Of a stretch of DNA of 64,000 bases, positions 1 to 8,394 are shown piece by piece. The stretch spans positions 2,852,001-2,916,000 of the forward strand of contig NZ_CP139003.1 of the NCBI RefSeq assembly GCF_044597725.1, written 5' to 3'. The notes beneath the pieces were generated by a model. That model worked only from the letters and a program-made list of their open reading frames with translations, was not told the origin of the DNA and did not search any database. The stretch comes from Bermanella sp044597725. GTDB lineage: Bacteria > Pseudomonadota > Gammaproteobacteria > Pseudomonadales > Oceanobacteraceae. The translations under genes and the position numbers were made by a program. The number at the start of each line of letters is the position of its first letter. Positions within the stretch are counted from its first letter, which is position 1.

Positions 1-534
1 GACTTAAAGGCCAATCGACACATTAAGCAATCGGTTAGCGATGGCATAATCAGCCCGCTGGCCTTTCAAGGCAGCGATATCACGCCCAAAGGTCACACCC
101 TGCATTACGCCCCTGTGAACTTAAAGATTGCACGACAGTTACAAATATTAATGCAAGGCACTCACAACCAAGATATAACCTTTGAGCTTGCAGGCAGCAA
201 CACCTTAAGCGAAACCATACCAGCTGAAGAAAAAACAAACACACAACTCACTTATACGCCGCTTGATGGCAGCGAATCGTTTGCCCTTTCTGCCATTGAA
301 GCCGACCTGCCAGCTGTATCTCTTTTACCCAGTATTCCCTTTGCCGACTGGTTACACAAAGAAACGTTGCTGGCACACGGATTAGGTAGCAAAGGTGGCC
401 CACAACTGCTTGAGCACGAATTTGGCCATTATGGGCGCGAGGTATTCTACGCTCAAGATACAGGCCTTGGCGATCAAGGCACATGGGAAATCCACGGCAA
501 CCAACAGGGAAGCATTCAATGGTACAAAAACTAA
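1..534 (+). CDS. C-terminal part of a larger protein of unknown function (possible toxin-like tail with HEFGH motif)
   Basis: The frame is open from base 1, so only the last 177 codons of a longer gene are present; the GTG at 115 is internal and is not needed as a start. I do not recognise the family. About 38 residues before the end lies HEFGH (bases 415-429), which fits the HExxH zinc-metallopeptidase pattern but could be chance. The protein ends in GSIQWYKN, and its last 16 bases overlap the start of the following lipoprotein gene (ATG at 519), suggesting translational coupling. A large gene coupled to small paralogous lipoproteins resembles an effector with its immunity proteins. That is inference, because the N-terminal part that would identify a secretion system lies outside the window. 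Confidence 0.55.
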   Translation, partial: DLKANRHIKQSVSDGIISPLAFQGSDITPKGHTLHYAPVNLKIARQLQILMQGTHNQDITFELAGSNTLSETIPAEEKTNTQLTYTPLDGSESFALSAIEADLPAVSLLPSIPFADWLHKETLLAHGLGSKGGPQLLEHEFGHYGREVFYAQDTGLGDQGTWEIHGNQQGSIQWYKN

Positions 535-1034
535 AACAGCTATTACTGAGTGCCCTACTAATCAACTTATTAGGTTGCGCAAGCACTATCGATTATATGG
601 TGGTCGGCAAAGCAACACCTAATGGGAATAAAGTTCATGCGGGAATTATAGAGTTTGATGGTAAGTGGTCTGCTATGGGAGGGATTCTTACATGCTGCTG
701 GGAGTGGGCAGGTGGTCTACATGGCATTTATGACACTGCCCCACCAAAAAGTGTCTACGTAAAATGGTACGACTATGACCCAGGTATATATTACGAAGCA
801 ACGCTAAGTTTAAGTGAGAATTTATATGAACTAGCTACTAACATCCCTCCTTATCACCGGGGAGTCGAAGAGGTGAAAAGTCATCCGTACCTTATTATTG
901 GCTTTGGAGAAAGCGGCGAAGTGGTAGTGTGGATTTCAAATTCAGCAAGAGATGGCAACATTAAGGGCCGTGTCCTCCACGAAGTGGGCCGCGCCCAAGC
1001 CAAGGTGGTCGAAAAAGACACACCAAGGTCATAG
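519..1034 (+). CDS. DUF2931-type lipoprotein, copy 1
   Basis: A 171-residue protein with a short lipoprotein signal: basic start MVQKLKQ, a hydrophobic stretch, then the lipobox LLGC with Cys20 as the lipidated residue. The body carries features I associate with the DUF2931 family: a Trp-rich Gly segment, a PPKSVYVKW strand, a YYEATLSL strand and a PYLIIGFG...VVVWIS strand pair. DUF2931 proteins are often annotated as lipoproteins and have no established enzyme activity. The ATG at 519 is chosen over upstream in-frame codons because it gives a perfect signal peptide and is matched exactly by the start of the second copy. It overlaps the end of the upstream gene by 16 bases. An immunity role is inference from context. 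Confidence 0.75.
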   Translation: MVQKLKQLLLSALLINLLGCASTIDYMVVGKATPNGNKVHAGIIEFDGKWSAMGGILTCCWEWAGGLHGIYDTAPPKSVYVKWYDYDPGIYYEATLSLSENLYELATNIPPYHRGVEEVKSHPYLIIGFGESGEVVVWISNSARDGNIKGRVLHEVGRAQAKVVEKDTPRS

Positions 1035-1053
1035 ACTCGCAGGGAAGCATTCA

Positions 1054-1569
1054 ATGGTACAAAAACTAAAACAGCTATTTCTGAGCGCCTTGCTACTCAA
1101 CTTATTAGGCTGTGCAACCACCATTGATTACATGGTGGTGGGAACTGGCACCCATAGGGACAACAAAGTTCATGCGGGCATCATTGAATTTGATAATAAG
1201 TGGACTGCAATAGGTGGCATAATGACATGCTGCTGGGAATGGGCGACAGGAACTCAAGGCATCTATGACACTCCCCCACCAAAAAGTGTCTATGTAAAAT
1301 GGTACGACTATGAGCCAGGTATATATTACGAAGCAACGCTAAGTTTAAGTGAGAATTTATATGAACTAGCTACTAACATCCCTCCTTATCACCGGGGAGT
1401 CGAAGAGGTGAAAAGTCATCCGTACCTTATTATTGGCTTTGGCGAAAACGGTGAAGTGGTGGTGTGGATTTCAAATTCAGCAAGAGATGGCAATAAAACA
1501 GGCCGTGTCTTACACGAAGTGGGCCGTGCCCAAGCCAAGGTGGTCGAAAAAGATACACCAAGGTCATAG
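1054..1569 (+). CDS. DUF2931-type lipoprotein, copy 2 (tandem duplicate)
   Basis: This 171-residue protein is the same length as the preceding one, with the same MVQKLKQ start and a lipobox LLGC at Cys20. The ends of the two proteins are almost identical, whereas residues about 30-75 have diverged (for example MVVGKATPNG against MVVGTGTHRD). The ATG at 1054 sits in a copied stretch that originally encoded the GSIQWYKN tail of the first gene, so the upstream-gene end was carried along when the lipoprotein gene was duplicated. The gene starts 19 bases after the stop of copy 1 and is probably co-transcribed with it. Diversification of one section while the rest is homogenised is common in immunity families, but here this is inference. 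Confidence 0.75.
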   Translation: MVQKLKQLFLSALLLNLLGCATTIDYMVVGTGTHRDNKVHAGIIEFDNKWTAIGGIMTCCWEWATGTQGIYDTPPPKSVYVKWYDYEPGIYYEATLSLSENLYELATNIPPYHRGVEEVKSHPYLIIGFGENGEVVVWISNSARDGNKTGRVLHEVGRAQAKVVEKDTPRS

Positions 1570-1589
1570 AACCATAAGAAACGAGCAAT

Positions 1590-1949
1590 CTAAATAGCAA
1601 CAAACGGATATACAGTGAGGCCTAAGATCAGCAGAAGGACCGCCAAATAAGCAATAAACAAAACAGGCTGTTGAACAAAAGTGGTCCAAACCGTACGTTG
1701 TTCCCCTTGTTCTTTGGCCTGTTGATACGCCTTTCGAGCCTGTTGTTGTCTTGATTGCATATAGACATTAAGTAACTCAGCAGCTTGTTCGAATTGGTTG
1801 TCATTACGCAGCCAAATTGCAGCAACGCCTATTCCCCAGAAACCTACTTTAGTTTCATAAAACGCTATTTCATTCTCTTCTAGAATGGAGCAAATATCCT
1901 CGTATTCGTCTTCGGGAACATTGCGTAGTTTAAGCAGTAATTTAGCCAT
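1590..1949 (-). CDS. DUF6164 family small membrane-anchored protein
   Basis: A 119-residue protein. Its start MAKLLLKLRNVPEDE and the segment GFWGIGVAAIWLRND match what I know of the DUF6164 family: an N-terminal ferredoxin-like domain of about 70 residues, then a Gln-rich charged linker and one C-terminal membrane helix (about residues 96-116). The ATG at 1949 is preferred over the GTG six bases upstream because the family starts with MAKLLLKL. Its start overlaps the end of the preceding membrane protein gene by 8 bases, so the two are translationally coupled at the end of the ycgL-ycgN run. Function is unknown. Confidence 0.7.
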   Translation of the reverse strand: MAKLLLKLRNVPEDEYEDICSILEENEIAFYETKVGFWGIGVAAIWLRNDNQFEQAAELLNVYMQSRQQQARKAYQQAKEQGEQRTVWTTFVQQPVLFIAYLAVLLLILGLTVYPFVAI

Positions 1950-2310
1950 GTTCACTCACCGCCTTAGCGGCTGCTTTAAGTTTGTTGCGTTTAATCAAGG
2001 CTTGCAGCATAAGTATCAATGAACCAAAAAATAAAGCTAAGAGTAATGGAATTAACCCTTGTAGTGCTTCTTCAAAGCCATAGGTTAATAGCTCACCAAA
2101 AAAGACGATGAAGGCAGGTGCCAGCGCTTCAATACCATCCATTTCATGCAATGCAGGTGTAAAAAGTACAACTGCTGTAAACATTCGCAGATAGTATTTT
2201 ACATCTTCGTTTTGCCAATACTTGCTGACCTTTACCACACACCAATAAAACCCGACACAAGCAAGCAGGTAAAAACACCATGCGTATAAATAAGTTTCGT
2301 AATATGCCAT
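1942..2310 (-). CDS. Small conserved integral membrane protein
   Basis: A 122-residue hydrophobic protein with about three membrane helices: a Trp/Tyr/Cys-rich first helix (residues 4-28), one around residues 43-75 that may be two short helices, and a last helix near 88-108, followed by a basic tail. The ATG at 2310 lies just past the ycgN stop (2312-2314) and is preferred over the TTG at 2319, which would overlap ycgN. It sits between ycgN and the DUF6164 gene with overlaps or near-overlaps on both sides. I do not recognise a named family. Confidence 0.65.
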   Translation of the reverse strand: MAYYETYLYAWCFYLLACVGFYWCVVKVSKYWQNEDVKYYLRMFTAVVLFTPALHEMDGIEALAPAFIVFFGELLTYGFEEALQGLIPLLLALFFGSLILMLQALIKRNKLKAAAKAVSEHG

Positions 2311-2311
2311 G

Positions 2312-2758
2312 TTACTCAATCCAAATTATGTGATCTTCCCACTCATTTTCCGGTATTTTATCATCCGGGATACCTTTGTTACGCATAGAGTGATTAAATT
2401 TGTGAATGGTTTTGCGGTCACCACTGCGTAAATGATGCCATTTTGGTAATGGCTTACCTTCATGCACTAAACGATAAGCGCAGGTTGAAGGTAACCAATG
2501 AAATTCTTCTACGTCGTCAGGCGTTAACCAAACGCAGTGAGGCACTAATTCTTGACGACGCTCATATTCAGTACAATGACAGGTATCACGATCAAGATAG
2601 CGACATACCATTTCGGTATAAAAGACCTCGCCGGTATCTTCGTCTTCAAGCTTATGCAAGCAACATTTCGCACAACCATCACACAGACTTTCCCATTCTT
2701 GCTGGGTCATCTCTTTTAGTGTTTTGGTTTGCCAAAATGGTTTTTCTTTTTTGGTCAT
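2312..2758 (-). CDS. ycgN: YcgN, UPF0260 / YkgJ-type cysteine-cluster protein
   Basis: A 148-residue protein with the cysteine cluster C26-x2-C29-x2-C32-C33 followed by further cysteines at 52, 60, 62 and 75. This arrangement is typical of the YkgJ/UPF0260 group, which is thought to bind zinc or an iron-sulfur cluster. Length and sequence (SLCDGCAKCCLHKLEDEDTG, SGDRKTIHKFNHSMRNKGIP) agree with E. coli YcgN. It follows ycgL by 19 bases and precedes a small membrane protein gene. YcgL and YcgN are also neighbours in E. coli and Pseudomonas. The biochemical role is not established. Confidence 0.9.
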   Translation of the reverse strand: MTKKEKPFWQTKTLKEMTQQEWESLCDGCAKCCLHKLEDEDTGEVFYTEMVCRYLDRDTCHCTEYERRQELVPHCVWLTPDDVEEFHWLPSTCAYRLVHEGKPLPKWHHLRSGDRKTIHKFNHSMRNKGIPDDKIPENEWEDHIIWIE

Positions 2759-2777
2759 AAGTACCTTTAAAACAACC

Positions 2778-3074
2778 TTAAAGAATATCGGTATATTTAG
2801 CCGACGTACCTTTATATAAGTCCAACATATAATCGTCTTTAACCGGTGGCATTTGCAAGTAGTAGCCTTTGGTTTTTATCTCATCAAGCACTTCAGCAGC
2901 ATCGGCACGGCCTAGCTTCTTATCAGCGCTTAATGGCAGTCCCATCACTTCCTTTGGGGTACCGAACATGGCGAGCAAGTCTTTAGGTACACGTTTTAGA
3001 CCTTCTTGACGATTAGTATACAAATACATTTCTTCTTTCTTTGGACTTGCCCATACTGTGCATAATGTTTTCAT
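2778..3074 (-). CDS. ycgL: YcgL domain protein
   Basis: A 98-residue protein matching the YcgL family over its whole length, with the diagnostic KKEEMYLYT near the start, the VPKDLLAMFG segment and KGYYLQMPP near the middle. YcgL is a small alpha/beta protein of unknown function that often lies beside rnd in gammaproteobacteria, as here (14-base gap after the rnd stop). Co-transcription with rnd and ycgN is likely from spacing. Confidence 0.9.
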   Translation of the reverse strand: MKTLCTVWASPKKEEMYLYTNRQEGLKRVPKDLLAMFGTPKEVMGLPLSADKKLGRADAAEVLDEIKTKGYYLQMPPVKDDYMLDLYKGTSAKYTDIL

Positions 3075-3088
3075 AGTCTGATGCCGTT

Positions 3089-4237
3089 TTATTTAGCTAA
3101 TTTCTTTAGCAAGTCTAGTAGATCATTACCAATTACGGTTTCACGCCATCCTTGTAATGATTGTGGAATTTTAAATGGGCCATTTGGATAAGCTTCTCGA
3201 AGCATTTGTTCAAGCGATCGTTTACGTGCGACAAATTCCGGTGGTATGTCCAATGCTTCAGCTTTTTTGTTCACCAACGCTCGCATTTTTTTAAACCATT
3301 CTCCGGCAACTTGGTTAAAAGGCCTTGGCAAACGCTCAGGCCATTGGCTTTTATCCATATCTTGCGCTTGTTGAATTATCTCGATTATTTTCTCACCATC
3401 TTTGCGCACTGTGGGCTGACGGATTCCTTTTATCGCCCCCAACTGCTTTAGAGATGTTGGCGCCTTCATGGCGATTTCAATCATAATAGCATCGCTTACA
3501 ATATGCCCCCGTGGTTTATTAACTTCACGACAGCGTGCTTCTCTCCAGTTTAGCAGCTGGTTCAGGATATTGAGTTGATGCGCTTTTAACATCCAAGCCT
3601 TTTTAATGCGTTCAAGCCCATAACCCTGCTCTTGAGTGTCAATCCAATCACTCACCATTGCTTGGCAATCACTTTGCACCCACTGCCACCGCTCAAGTGA
3701 TTCTAATTTGTTTTGCAATAGGTCAGCCATTTCCAACAAGTGATTTACATCGTCAGCGGCATAGTGAAGTTGATTATCACTGAGCGGACGCTGCATCCAG
3801 TCACTGCGGGTTTCACCTTTATCTAATTCGATATCTAACAACGCTTTGACGAGCTTTTGATACCCCATAATGCCACCCATACTCGCCATAGCTGCGGCCA
3901 ACTGAGTATCAAAAATAGGGGTTGGCACAACACCTAGATTAGAGAAAAAAGCATCAAAGTCTTCGCTTGGACTATGGAGGATCTTGGTAATATTGGGGTC
4001 AACTAATATATCGATAAACCCTTGCCAAGTCTCACTTGTGGCTTCACCGCGGCTTTCACGGTTAATTCGTACAGGATCAACAATTGAGGTTTGCTTACCA
4101 TCGTTAATCTGAATCAGGGCAAGCTTAGGATAAAATGTATCAACACGCATAAACTCGCTATCTAGGGCGATACGTGTACAGGTTTTCCATTGCGCACACG
4201 CTTGGTTTAAGGCGTTAAGGGTATCGATATAAATCAT
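3089..4237 (-). CDS. rnd: Ribonuclease D
   Basis: A 382-residue 3'-5' exoribonuclease involved in maturing the 3' ends of tRNAs and other stable RNAs. The DEDDy exonuclease domain fills about residues 1-195: Asp26 and Glu28 in ALDSEF, the second Asp motif in HSPSEDFDAF, and the Tyr/Asp motif YAADDVNHLL. An HRDC domain follows (about 208-290, with WREARCREVNKPRG), then a second helical region. Length is normal for the family (E. coli RNase D is 375). The gene sits between recR and ycgL in one co-directional run. The full set of catalytic acids is present. Confidence 0.95.
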   Translation of the reverse strand: MIYIDTLNALNQACAQWKTCTRIALDSEFMRVDTFYPKLALIQINDGKQTSIVDPVRINRESRGEATSETWQGFIDILVDPNITKILHSPSEDFDAFFSNLGVVPTPIFDTQLAAAMASMGGIMGYQKLVKALLDIELDKGETRSDWMQRPLSDNQLHYAADDVNHLLEMADLLQNKLESLERWQWVQSDCQAMVSDWIDTQEQGYGLERIKKAWMLKAHQLNILNQLLNWREARCREVNKPRGHIVSDAIMIEIAMKAPTSLKQLGAIKGIRQPTVRKDGEKIIEIIQQAQDMDKSQWPERLPRPFNQVAGEWFKKMRALVNKKAEALDIPPEFVARKRSLEQMLREAYPNGPFKIPQSLQGWRETVIGNDLLDLLKKLAK

Positions 4238-4265
4238 GAATACTCAGTTTGTGTAGAAGTGGGCG

Positions 4266-4865
4266 TTATTCAAACGCTTTACGCCCTGCCAAAGCATGGG
4301 CCAAAGTGCCACCGTCAACATATTCAAGTTCTCCCCCGAGGGGTACGCCGTGAGCAATGCGTGTGATAGTGACGTTTTCAGATAGCAGCATTTGCTGGAT
4401 ATATTGCGAAGTGGCTTGACCTTCGACGGTTGGATTGGTGGCCAAAATAACTTCTTTAACGTGATTATCGATAACCTGTTGTTTGAGTAGATCTAGACCT
4501 AGTTTTTCTGGCCCTATGCCTTCTATGGGGGATAAGCGACCAAACAATACAAAGTATCGGCCTTTAAAACCAGTTTGCTCGATAGCCAGTACTTCAGCTG
4601 GCGTTTCTACCACACACAACTGCTCATCAGTACGTTTCGCATCATCACATACGGGGCAAAATTCGTTTTCGGTAAGATTGCGGCACTTTTTACAATGCCC
4701 GACCTTCTCTAGCGCTTCGCTCAAGGTGTTCACTAAATTATGAGCACCTGCTTGGTTTTTTTCTAACAGGTGCAGGGCCAAACGCTGGGCAGACTTAGCT
4801 CCCACACCAGGAAGAATGGTTAACGCTTCGACTAACTCGTTTATTAGAGGACTAAGTGATGCCAT
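4266..4865 (-). CDS. recR: Recombination protein RecR
   Basis: A 199-residue protein of the RecFOR gap-repair pathway, which helps load RecA on single-stranded gaps. It has the N-terminal helix-hairpin-helix (LTILPGVGAKSAQRLALHLL), the zinc finger with Cys58, Cys61, Cys70 and Cys73, the Toprim domain (CVVETPAEVLAIE and FVLFGRLSP) and the C-terminal Walker B-like region near VPLGGELEYVD. Length equals that of the family. It starts 12 bases after ybaB, in the conserved order dnaX-ybaB-recR. Confidence 0.97.
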   Translation of the reverse strand: MASLSPLINELVEALTILPGVGAKSAQRLALHLLEKNQAGAHNLVNTLSEALEKVGHCKKCRNLTENEFCPVCDDAKRTDEQLCVVETPAEVLAIEQTGFKGRYFVLFGRLSPIEGIGPEKLGLDLLKQQVIDNHVKEVILATNPTVEGQATSQYIQQMLLSENVTITRIAHGVPLGGELEYVDGGTLAHALAGRKAFE

Positions 4866-4877
4866 AAATGATTTAGC

Positions 4878-5204
4878 TTAAAACGGAAGCTTCATACCAG
4901 GTGGTAGGCCCAAACCTTCGGTCATAGAGCCCATTTTTTGCTGGCTGGTTTCTTCAATTTTACGCACTGCATCGTTTACTGCAGCAGCAAGAAGATCTTC
5001 GATAATTTCTTTATCCTCTTCCATCAGGCTGTCATCTAAGTTAACGCTTTTCACATCGTGACGCCCTGTCATAACCACTTTAACTAAGCCACCGCCGGCT
5101 TCGCCTGTGGTTTCTGCATTAGCAAGCTCTTCTTGAGCTTTCTGCATTTTTTCTTGCATCTTTTGGGCTTGCTTCATTATGTTGCCCATGCCGCCTTTCA
5201 TCAT
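4878..5204 (-). CDS. ybaB: YbaB/EbfC nucleoid-associated protein
   Basis: A 108-residue DNA-binding protein of the YbaB/EbfC family. It begins with a Met/Gly-rich start and the helix GNIMKQAQKMQEKMQKAQEE, followed by the conserved strand VKVVMTGRHDVKSVNLDDSL and the acidic helix EDKEIIEDLLAAAVNDA. The family forms dimers shaped like tweezers that bind DNA with low specificity. It sits 39 bases after dnaX and 12 before recR, as in most gammaproteobacteria. A ribosome site GGAGCA precedes the ATG on the minus strand. Confidence 0.95.
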   Translation of the reverse strand: MMKGGMGNIMKQAQKMQEKMQKAQEELANAETTGEAGGGLVKVVMTGRHDVKSVNLDDSLMEEDKEIIEDLLAAAVNDAVRKIEETSQQKMGSMTEGLGLPPGMKLPF

Positions 5205-5243
5205 GACGTGCTCCTGTCGATTAAGAGTTAACTGAGCTTAGCG

Positions 5244-7124
5244 TTACGCTAAGGGTGTGATGCTGTCCATTATAACCTGTGCATTGAAGGCTTGTCTCAA
5301 TGCTTGCACATTTTCATCATTTTCGATGCTGGCCGTGGCAGCCTGAAGCTTTTCAGCCTGCAAGCGCGCGCTACGTTGTGCGGGGGTTTCACTGGTTAAT
5401 GGGCCTTCTAGCACCTCCACCTTAAATTGGGATGCAAATGTTTCATTCAAGGCCGCATTAAACGCTTGTTTGTGATTATCATTAAAAAGCCGTAAATGAG
5501 CCGCATCGCTATGAAAAACGAGGTCTTGATTATCGCAATGTACAAGCGCCATATTTGCTACGAGGTTTTTCAACATCCCCTCTAGAGATAATCGCTGAAA
5601 AACGATGGCCCAGCTTTGTACACTTAACGGCATATCTTGCCATTCAGGTTCAACCTGTGATTCCGGCTCTGACACAGACTCTGGCTGAGGTTTTTGTTCC
5701 GGTTCAGATTTTTGCGCAACCTGCAATTCTGGTCCCGACGGAGTTTCCGGCTCAGGCTGAATATTTGGCTTAGGCTGCTCTTGAGGCATAGGATCTTCGT
5801 CCCATGGCGGCTCTGAATCAACCACAGGTGTTGATTCGACCAAATGTGCTGGCTCGGGTTCCTGAGTAACAACCGGCTGTGGAGGCTCAACCTTGGGCTC
5901 AGATTGCACAACGGGCTCTGGTGGTGCCGCGCTGGTTGCAGATACGTCAGGCTCAGACTGCAGAACCTGGCGCTTTAAATGCGCCAGATCAGGCTTTTTT
6001 GCCTGGGGCACTCCTGTATCGCTGGCTTCGGCTTGCATCCCCACAGGGGCAAAATTGAGCATTCGCAGCAAGGTCATTTCCATGCCTGTGCGGGGCTCGG
6101 GAGCCAAGGGCAAGTCACGCTTTCCAGTAAGCGCAACTTGATAAAACAATTGAATCATAGAAGGGCTCATGGCATTGGCGAGTGCCATAATCTGCTCTTT
6201 ATCACCTTGGCTATTATCAACCGCATCCGGCACTGCTTGGGCTAAGGCAATTCGATGTATCAGGTTAATTAAGTCGGCAAGTAAATTATTGAAATCAACC
6301 GCATGTTCAGCCATTTGAGCCACCAACGCCATCACACCTGTGGCACTGCCTTCAGCCAATGCAATGGCCAACTGGAATACTCTTCCGCGATCAACGGTTC
6401 CTAACATAGAGGCAACATCGAGCTCTTTAATTTCACCCTGACCAAAACTAATGGCCTGATCCGTTAAGCTCAACGCATCTCGCATACTGCCTTCAGCAGC
6501 GCGGCCCAATAACCATAAACCTGGTTCTTCGGCAGGAATATCTTCTTGCGTCAGTATGGTTTTCAAATAACCAACTATGCGCTCTGGCGTCATATTTTTA
6601 AGACTAAATTGTAAACAACGACTTAAAATTGTGGCAGGGAGTTTCTGCGGATCGGTGGTCGCCAATAAAAACTTCACATGCGGTGGCGGCTCTTCGAGGG
6701 TTTTCAATAATGCATTAAAACTGGAATTGGACAGCATATGCACCTCATCTATAAGGTATACTTTATAGCGCCCTCTTGTTGGTGCATATTGAACATTATC
6801 AAGGATTTCACGGGTATCTTCGACTTTTGTACGTGAAGCCGCATCCACCTCAATAAGATCGACAAACCGACCCTGGGTAATTTCTTCACAGCTTTGGCAG
6901 GTGCCGCATGGCTCAGAACTTATTCCTTGCTCACAGTTAAGACACTTCGCCAAGATTCTCGCAATTGTGGTTTTACCCACACCGCGAGTACCTGTAAATA
7001 AGTAAGCATGATGCAGGCGCTGATGATCAAGGGCATTAATGAGGGCACGCATAACGTGCTCTTGCCCGACCAAGTCTTTAAAGAATTGTGGTCGCCACTT
7101 GCGAGCCAGAACCTGATAACTCAT
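5244..7124 (-). CDS. dnaX: DNA polymerase III subunit tau/gamma
   Basis: A 626-residue clamp-loader ATPase. Domain I has Walker A GTRGVGKT (residues 45-52), the zinc module with Cys64, Cys73, Cys76 and Cys79, the DEVH box (126-129), and sensor 1 and SRC motifs in LLATTDPQKLP...LSRCLQF. After domain III comes a Pro/Glu-rich linker (about residues 390-490), then the tau-specific C-terminal domain that contacts DnaB and the polymerase alpha subunit. Codons 375-377 read GCA AAA AAG and carry a complete programmed -1 frameshift signal (separate entry), predicting a gamma form of about 378 residues. The gene heads the dnaX-ybaB-recR-rnd-ycgLN run and lies just downstream of the 4.5S RNA gene on the same strand. 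Confidence 0.97.
   Translation of the reverse strand: MSYQVLARKWRPQFFKDLVGQEHVMRALINALDHQRLHHAYLFTGTRGVGKTTIARILAKCLNCEQGISSEPCGTCQSCEEITQGRFVDLIEVDAASRTKVEDTREILDNVQYAPTRGRYKVYLIDEVHMLSNSSFNALLKTLEEPPPHVKFLLATTDPQKLPATILSRCLQFSLKNMTPERIVGYLKTILTQEDIPAEEPGLWLLGRAAEGSMRDALSLTDQAISFGQGEIKELDVASMLGTVDRGRVFQLAIALAEGSATGVMALVAQMAEHAVDFNNLLADLINLIHRIALAQAVPDAVDNSQGDKEQIMALANAMSPSMIQLFYQVALTGKRDLPLAPEPRTGMEMTLLRMLNFAPVGMQAEASDTGVPQAKKPDLAHLKRQVLQSEPDVSATSAAPPEPVVQSEPKVEPPQPVVTQEPEPAHLVESTPVVDSEPPWDEDPMPQEQPKPNIQPEPETPSGPELQVAQKSEPEQKPQPESVSEPESQVEPEWQDMPLSVQSWAIVFQRLSLEGMLKNLVANMALVHCDNQDLVFHSDAAHLRLFNDNHKQAFNAALNETFASQFKVEVLEGPLTSETPAQRSARLQAEKLQAATASIENDENVQALRQAFNAQVIMDSITPLA
5967..6015 (-). promoter_or_regulatory. 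Programmed -1 ribosomal frameshift signal in dnaX
   Basis: Reading the minus strand, an internal Shine-Dalgarno-like AGGAG (6015-6011) is followed after 10 bases by the slippery heptamer A AAA AAG (6000-5994) in the zero frame GCA AAA AAG. Six bases further comes a perfect 7-bp hairpin, CTGGCGC / GCGCCAG with a 7-base loop (5987-5967). Slippage by -1 reads GCC then TGA (5991-5989), stopping at once. All three parts match the E. coli dnaX arrangement in kind and spacing. Production of the short gamma subunit is therefore strongly predicted. Confidence 0.9.
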
Positions 7125-7254
7125 GGAATATATCTTCGCCTATTTCAGCCAAATAAGCCCTTAATAATCAACACTGTAGGGGCTAAATAATGAAGGAGAA
7201 TCATATCGGAGTATGATGAAAGATACCAGACGAGTGTGGCTTAAAGGAGATTAA

Positions 7255-7358
<104 letters not shown>

Positions 7359-7520
7359 CCATTGTCTTAAAAAACCTACGTAAATTCAAGGGCTTATTTT
7401 AATAGCACGAAAATAAATAAGGTATAAAGTAAAAAGGCTGACCCAAATAAATATGCACGTTACACTGACATAACTAAGCCCTTTTCATTAAAAAGCGATT
7501 GCTAAAGTTGTGTGCTTATT

Positions 7521-8315
7521 ATGTTTAAAGTCACTCCTATCCCCATTATTGAACACAACGCCAACTATGCTTGGTTAATCGAACATGCAGGCAAAGTAGC
7601 CGTGGTCGACCCCGGAGATGCCGGTCCTATTATTGAATATTGCCAACAGCACCAGCTCCATGTGGACTATTTACTCATAACCCACAAGCACTGGGATCAC
7701 GTCAATGGCATCCTCGATATGAAGGCCGCATTCCCTCATGCACAGGTGTACGGAACGGGGCACGCCCAAATTCCAGGCATGGACCATCCAATAATGGGTG
7801 GTGAAGGTTTGGAGCTAATGGGCCTATCGTGGAAAACATGGCACACACCTGGGCATACGCTCGATCATATCGTTTTCTATACGCAGGTAGCAGATCAGCA
7901 CGGCAATCAACAAGGGCACCTGTTTAGTGGCGACAACCTATTCGCTTGTGGATGTGGACGCATGTTTGAAGGGACCGCGGAACAGTTTTATGCATCCCTG
8001 CAAAGCATCGTCACTCTACCGGAAGATACTATTATTTATGCCACCCACGAGTACACCTTGGCGAATATACGGTTTGCACTTCATATTGATCCTAAAAACC
8101 CCGACCTTATTGCGCGTCAAGAGGAATGCACAAAACTTAGGGAACAAGGTCTGCCTACCTTGCCAACCACTGTTTATAAAGAACGACAAAGCAACCCGTT
8201 TGTACGCTGTGATCAAACCGACGTCATTCAAGCAGCCGAAGATGCATGTGGTAGAACACTCACCAAGCCAGACGAAGTATTTGCCGTAATCCGAGATATG
8301 AAAGACCGTTTTTGA
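7521..8315 (+). CDS. gloB: Hydroxyacylglutathione hydrolase (glyoxalase II)
   Basis: A 264-residue binuclear metallo-beta-lactamase-fold enzyme that hydrolyses S-D-lactoylglutathione to D-lactate and glutathione, the second step of methylglyoxal detoxification. The metal motif is THKHWDH (residues 54-60), with ligands His55, His57, Asp59 and His60 intact; the usual His at position 56 is Lys, which is not a ligand. Further ligands come from TPGHTLDH, the Asp in FSGDNLF and the His in ATHEYT. The HAGH C-terminal domain ends in the conserved NPFVRC region. The ATG at 7521 is preferred to the GTG at 7512 because families start MFKVxPIP. No clear strong ribosome site is seen. Confidence 0.93.
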   Translation: MFKVTPIPIIEHNANYAWLIEHAGKVAVVDPGDAGPIIEYCQQHQLHVDYLLITHKHWDHVNGILDMKAAFPHAQVYGTGHAQIPGMDHPIMGGEGLELMGLSWKTWHTPGHTLDHIVFYTQVADQHGNQQGHLFSGDNLFACGCGRMFEGTAEQFYASLQSIVTLPEDTIIYATHEYTLANIRFALHIDPKNPDLIARQEECTKLREQGLPTLPTTVYKERQSNPFVRCDQTDVIQAAEDACGRTLTKPDEVFAVIRDMKDRF

Positions 8316-8394
8316 CAGTTATGTGACTCAAAATGGCCTTAAATCAGGAGTTTGTGTACAATGCCGACAGTTTTTTACTCAATCAGGTTGATTC

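Larger units (their letters stand above)
506..1571 (+). repeat. 535-bp tandem duplication covering the two lipoprotein genes
   Basis: Two adjacent units with an exact 535-base offset (506 pairs with 1041, 519 with 1054, 1034 with 1569). The unit begins inside the last codons of the first gene. Bases 780-907 are identical to 1315-1442, while the section around 610-730 differs at many sites. Uneven divergence suggests gene conversion of the 3' part or selection on the 5' part. Confidence 0.85.

Noticed and set aside
1..534. VgrG-like (DUF2345) assignment of the first gene
   Set aside because: Weak resemblance only; no motif strong enough, and the part that would decide lies outside the window.
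5624..5911. 95-codon minus-strand frame inside dnaX
   Set aside because: It is a shadow of the Pro/Glu-rich dnaX linker in another frame, without start signals.
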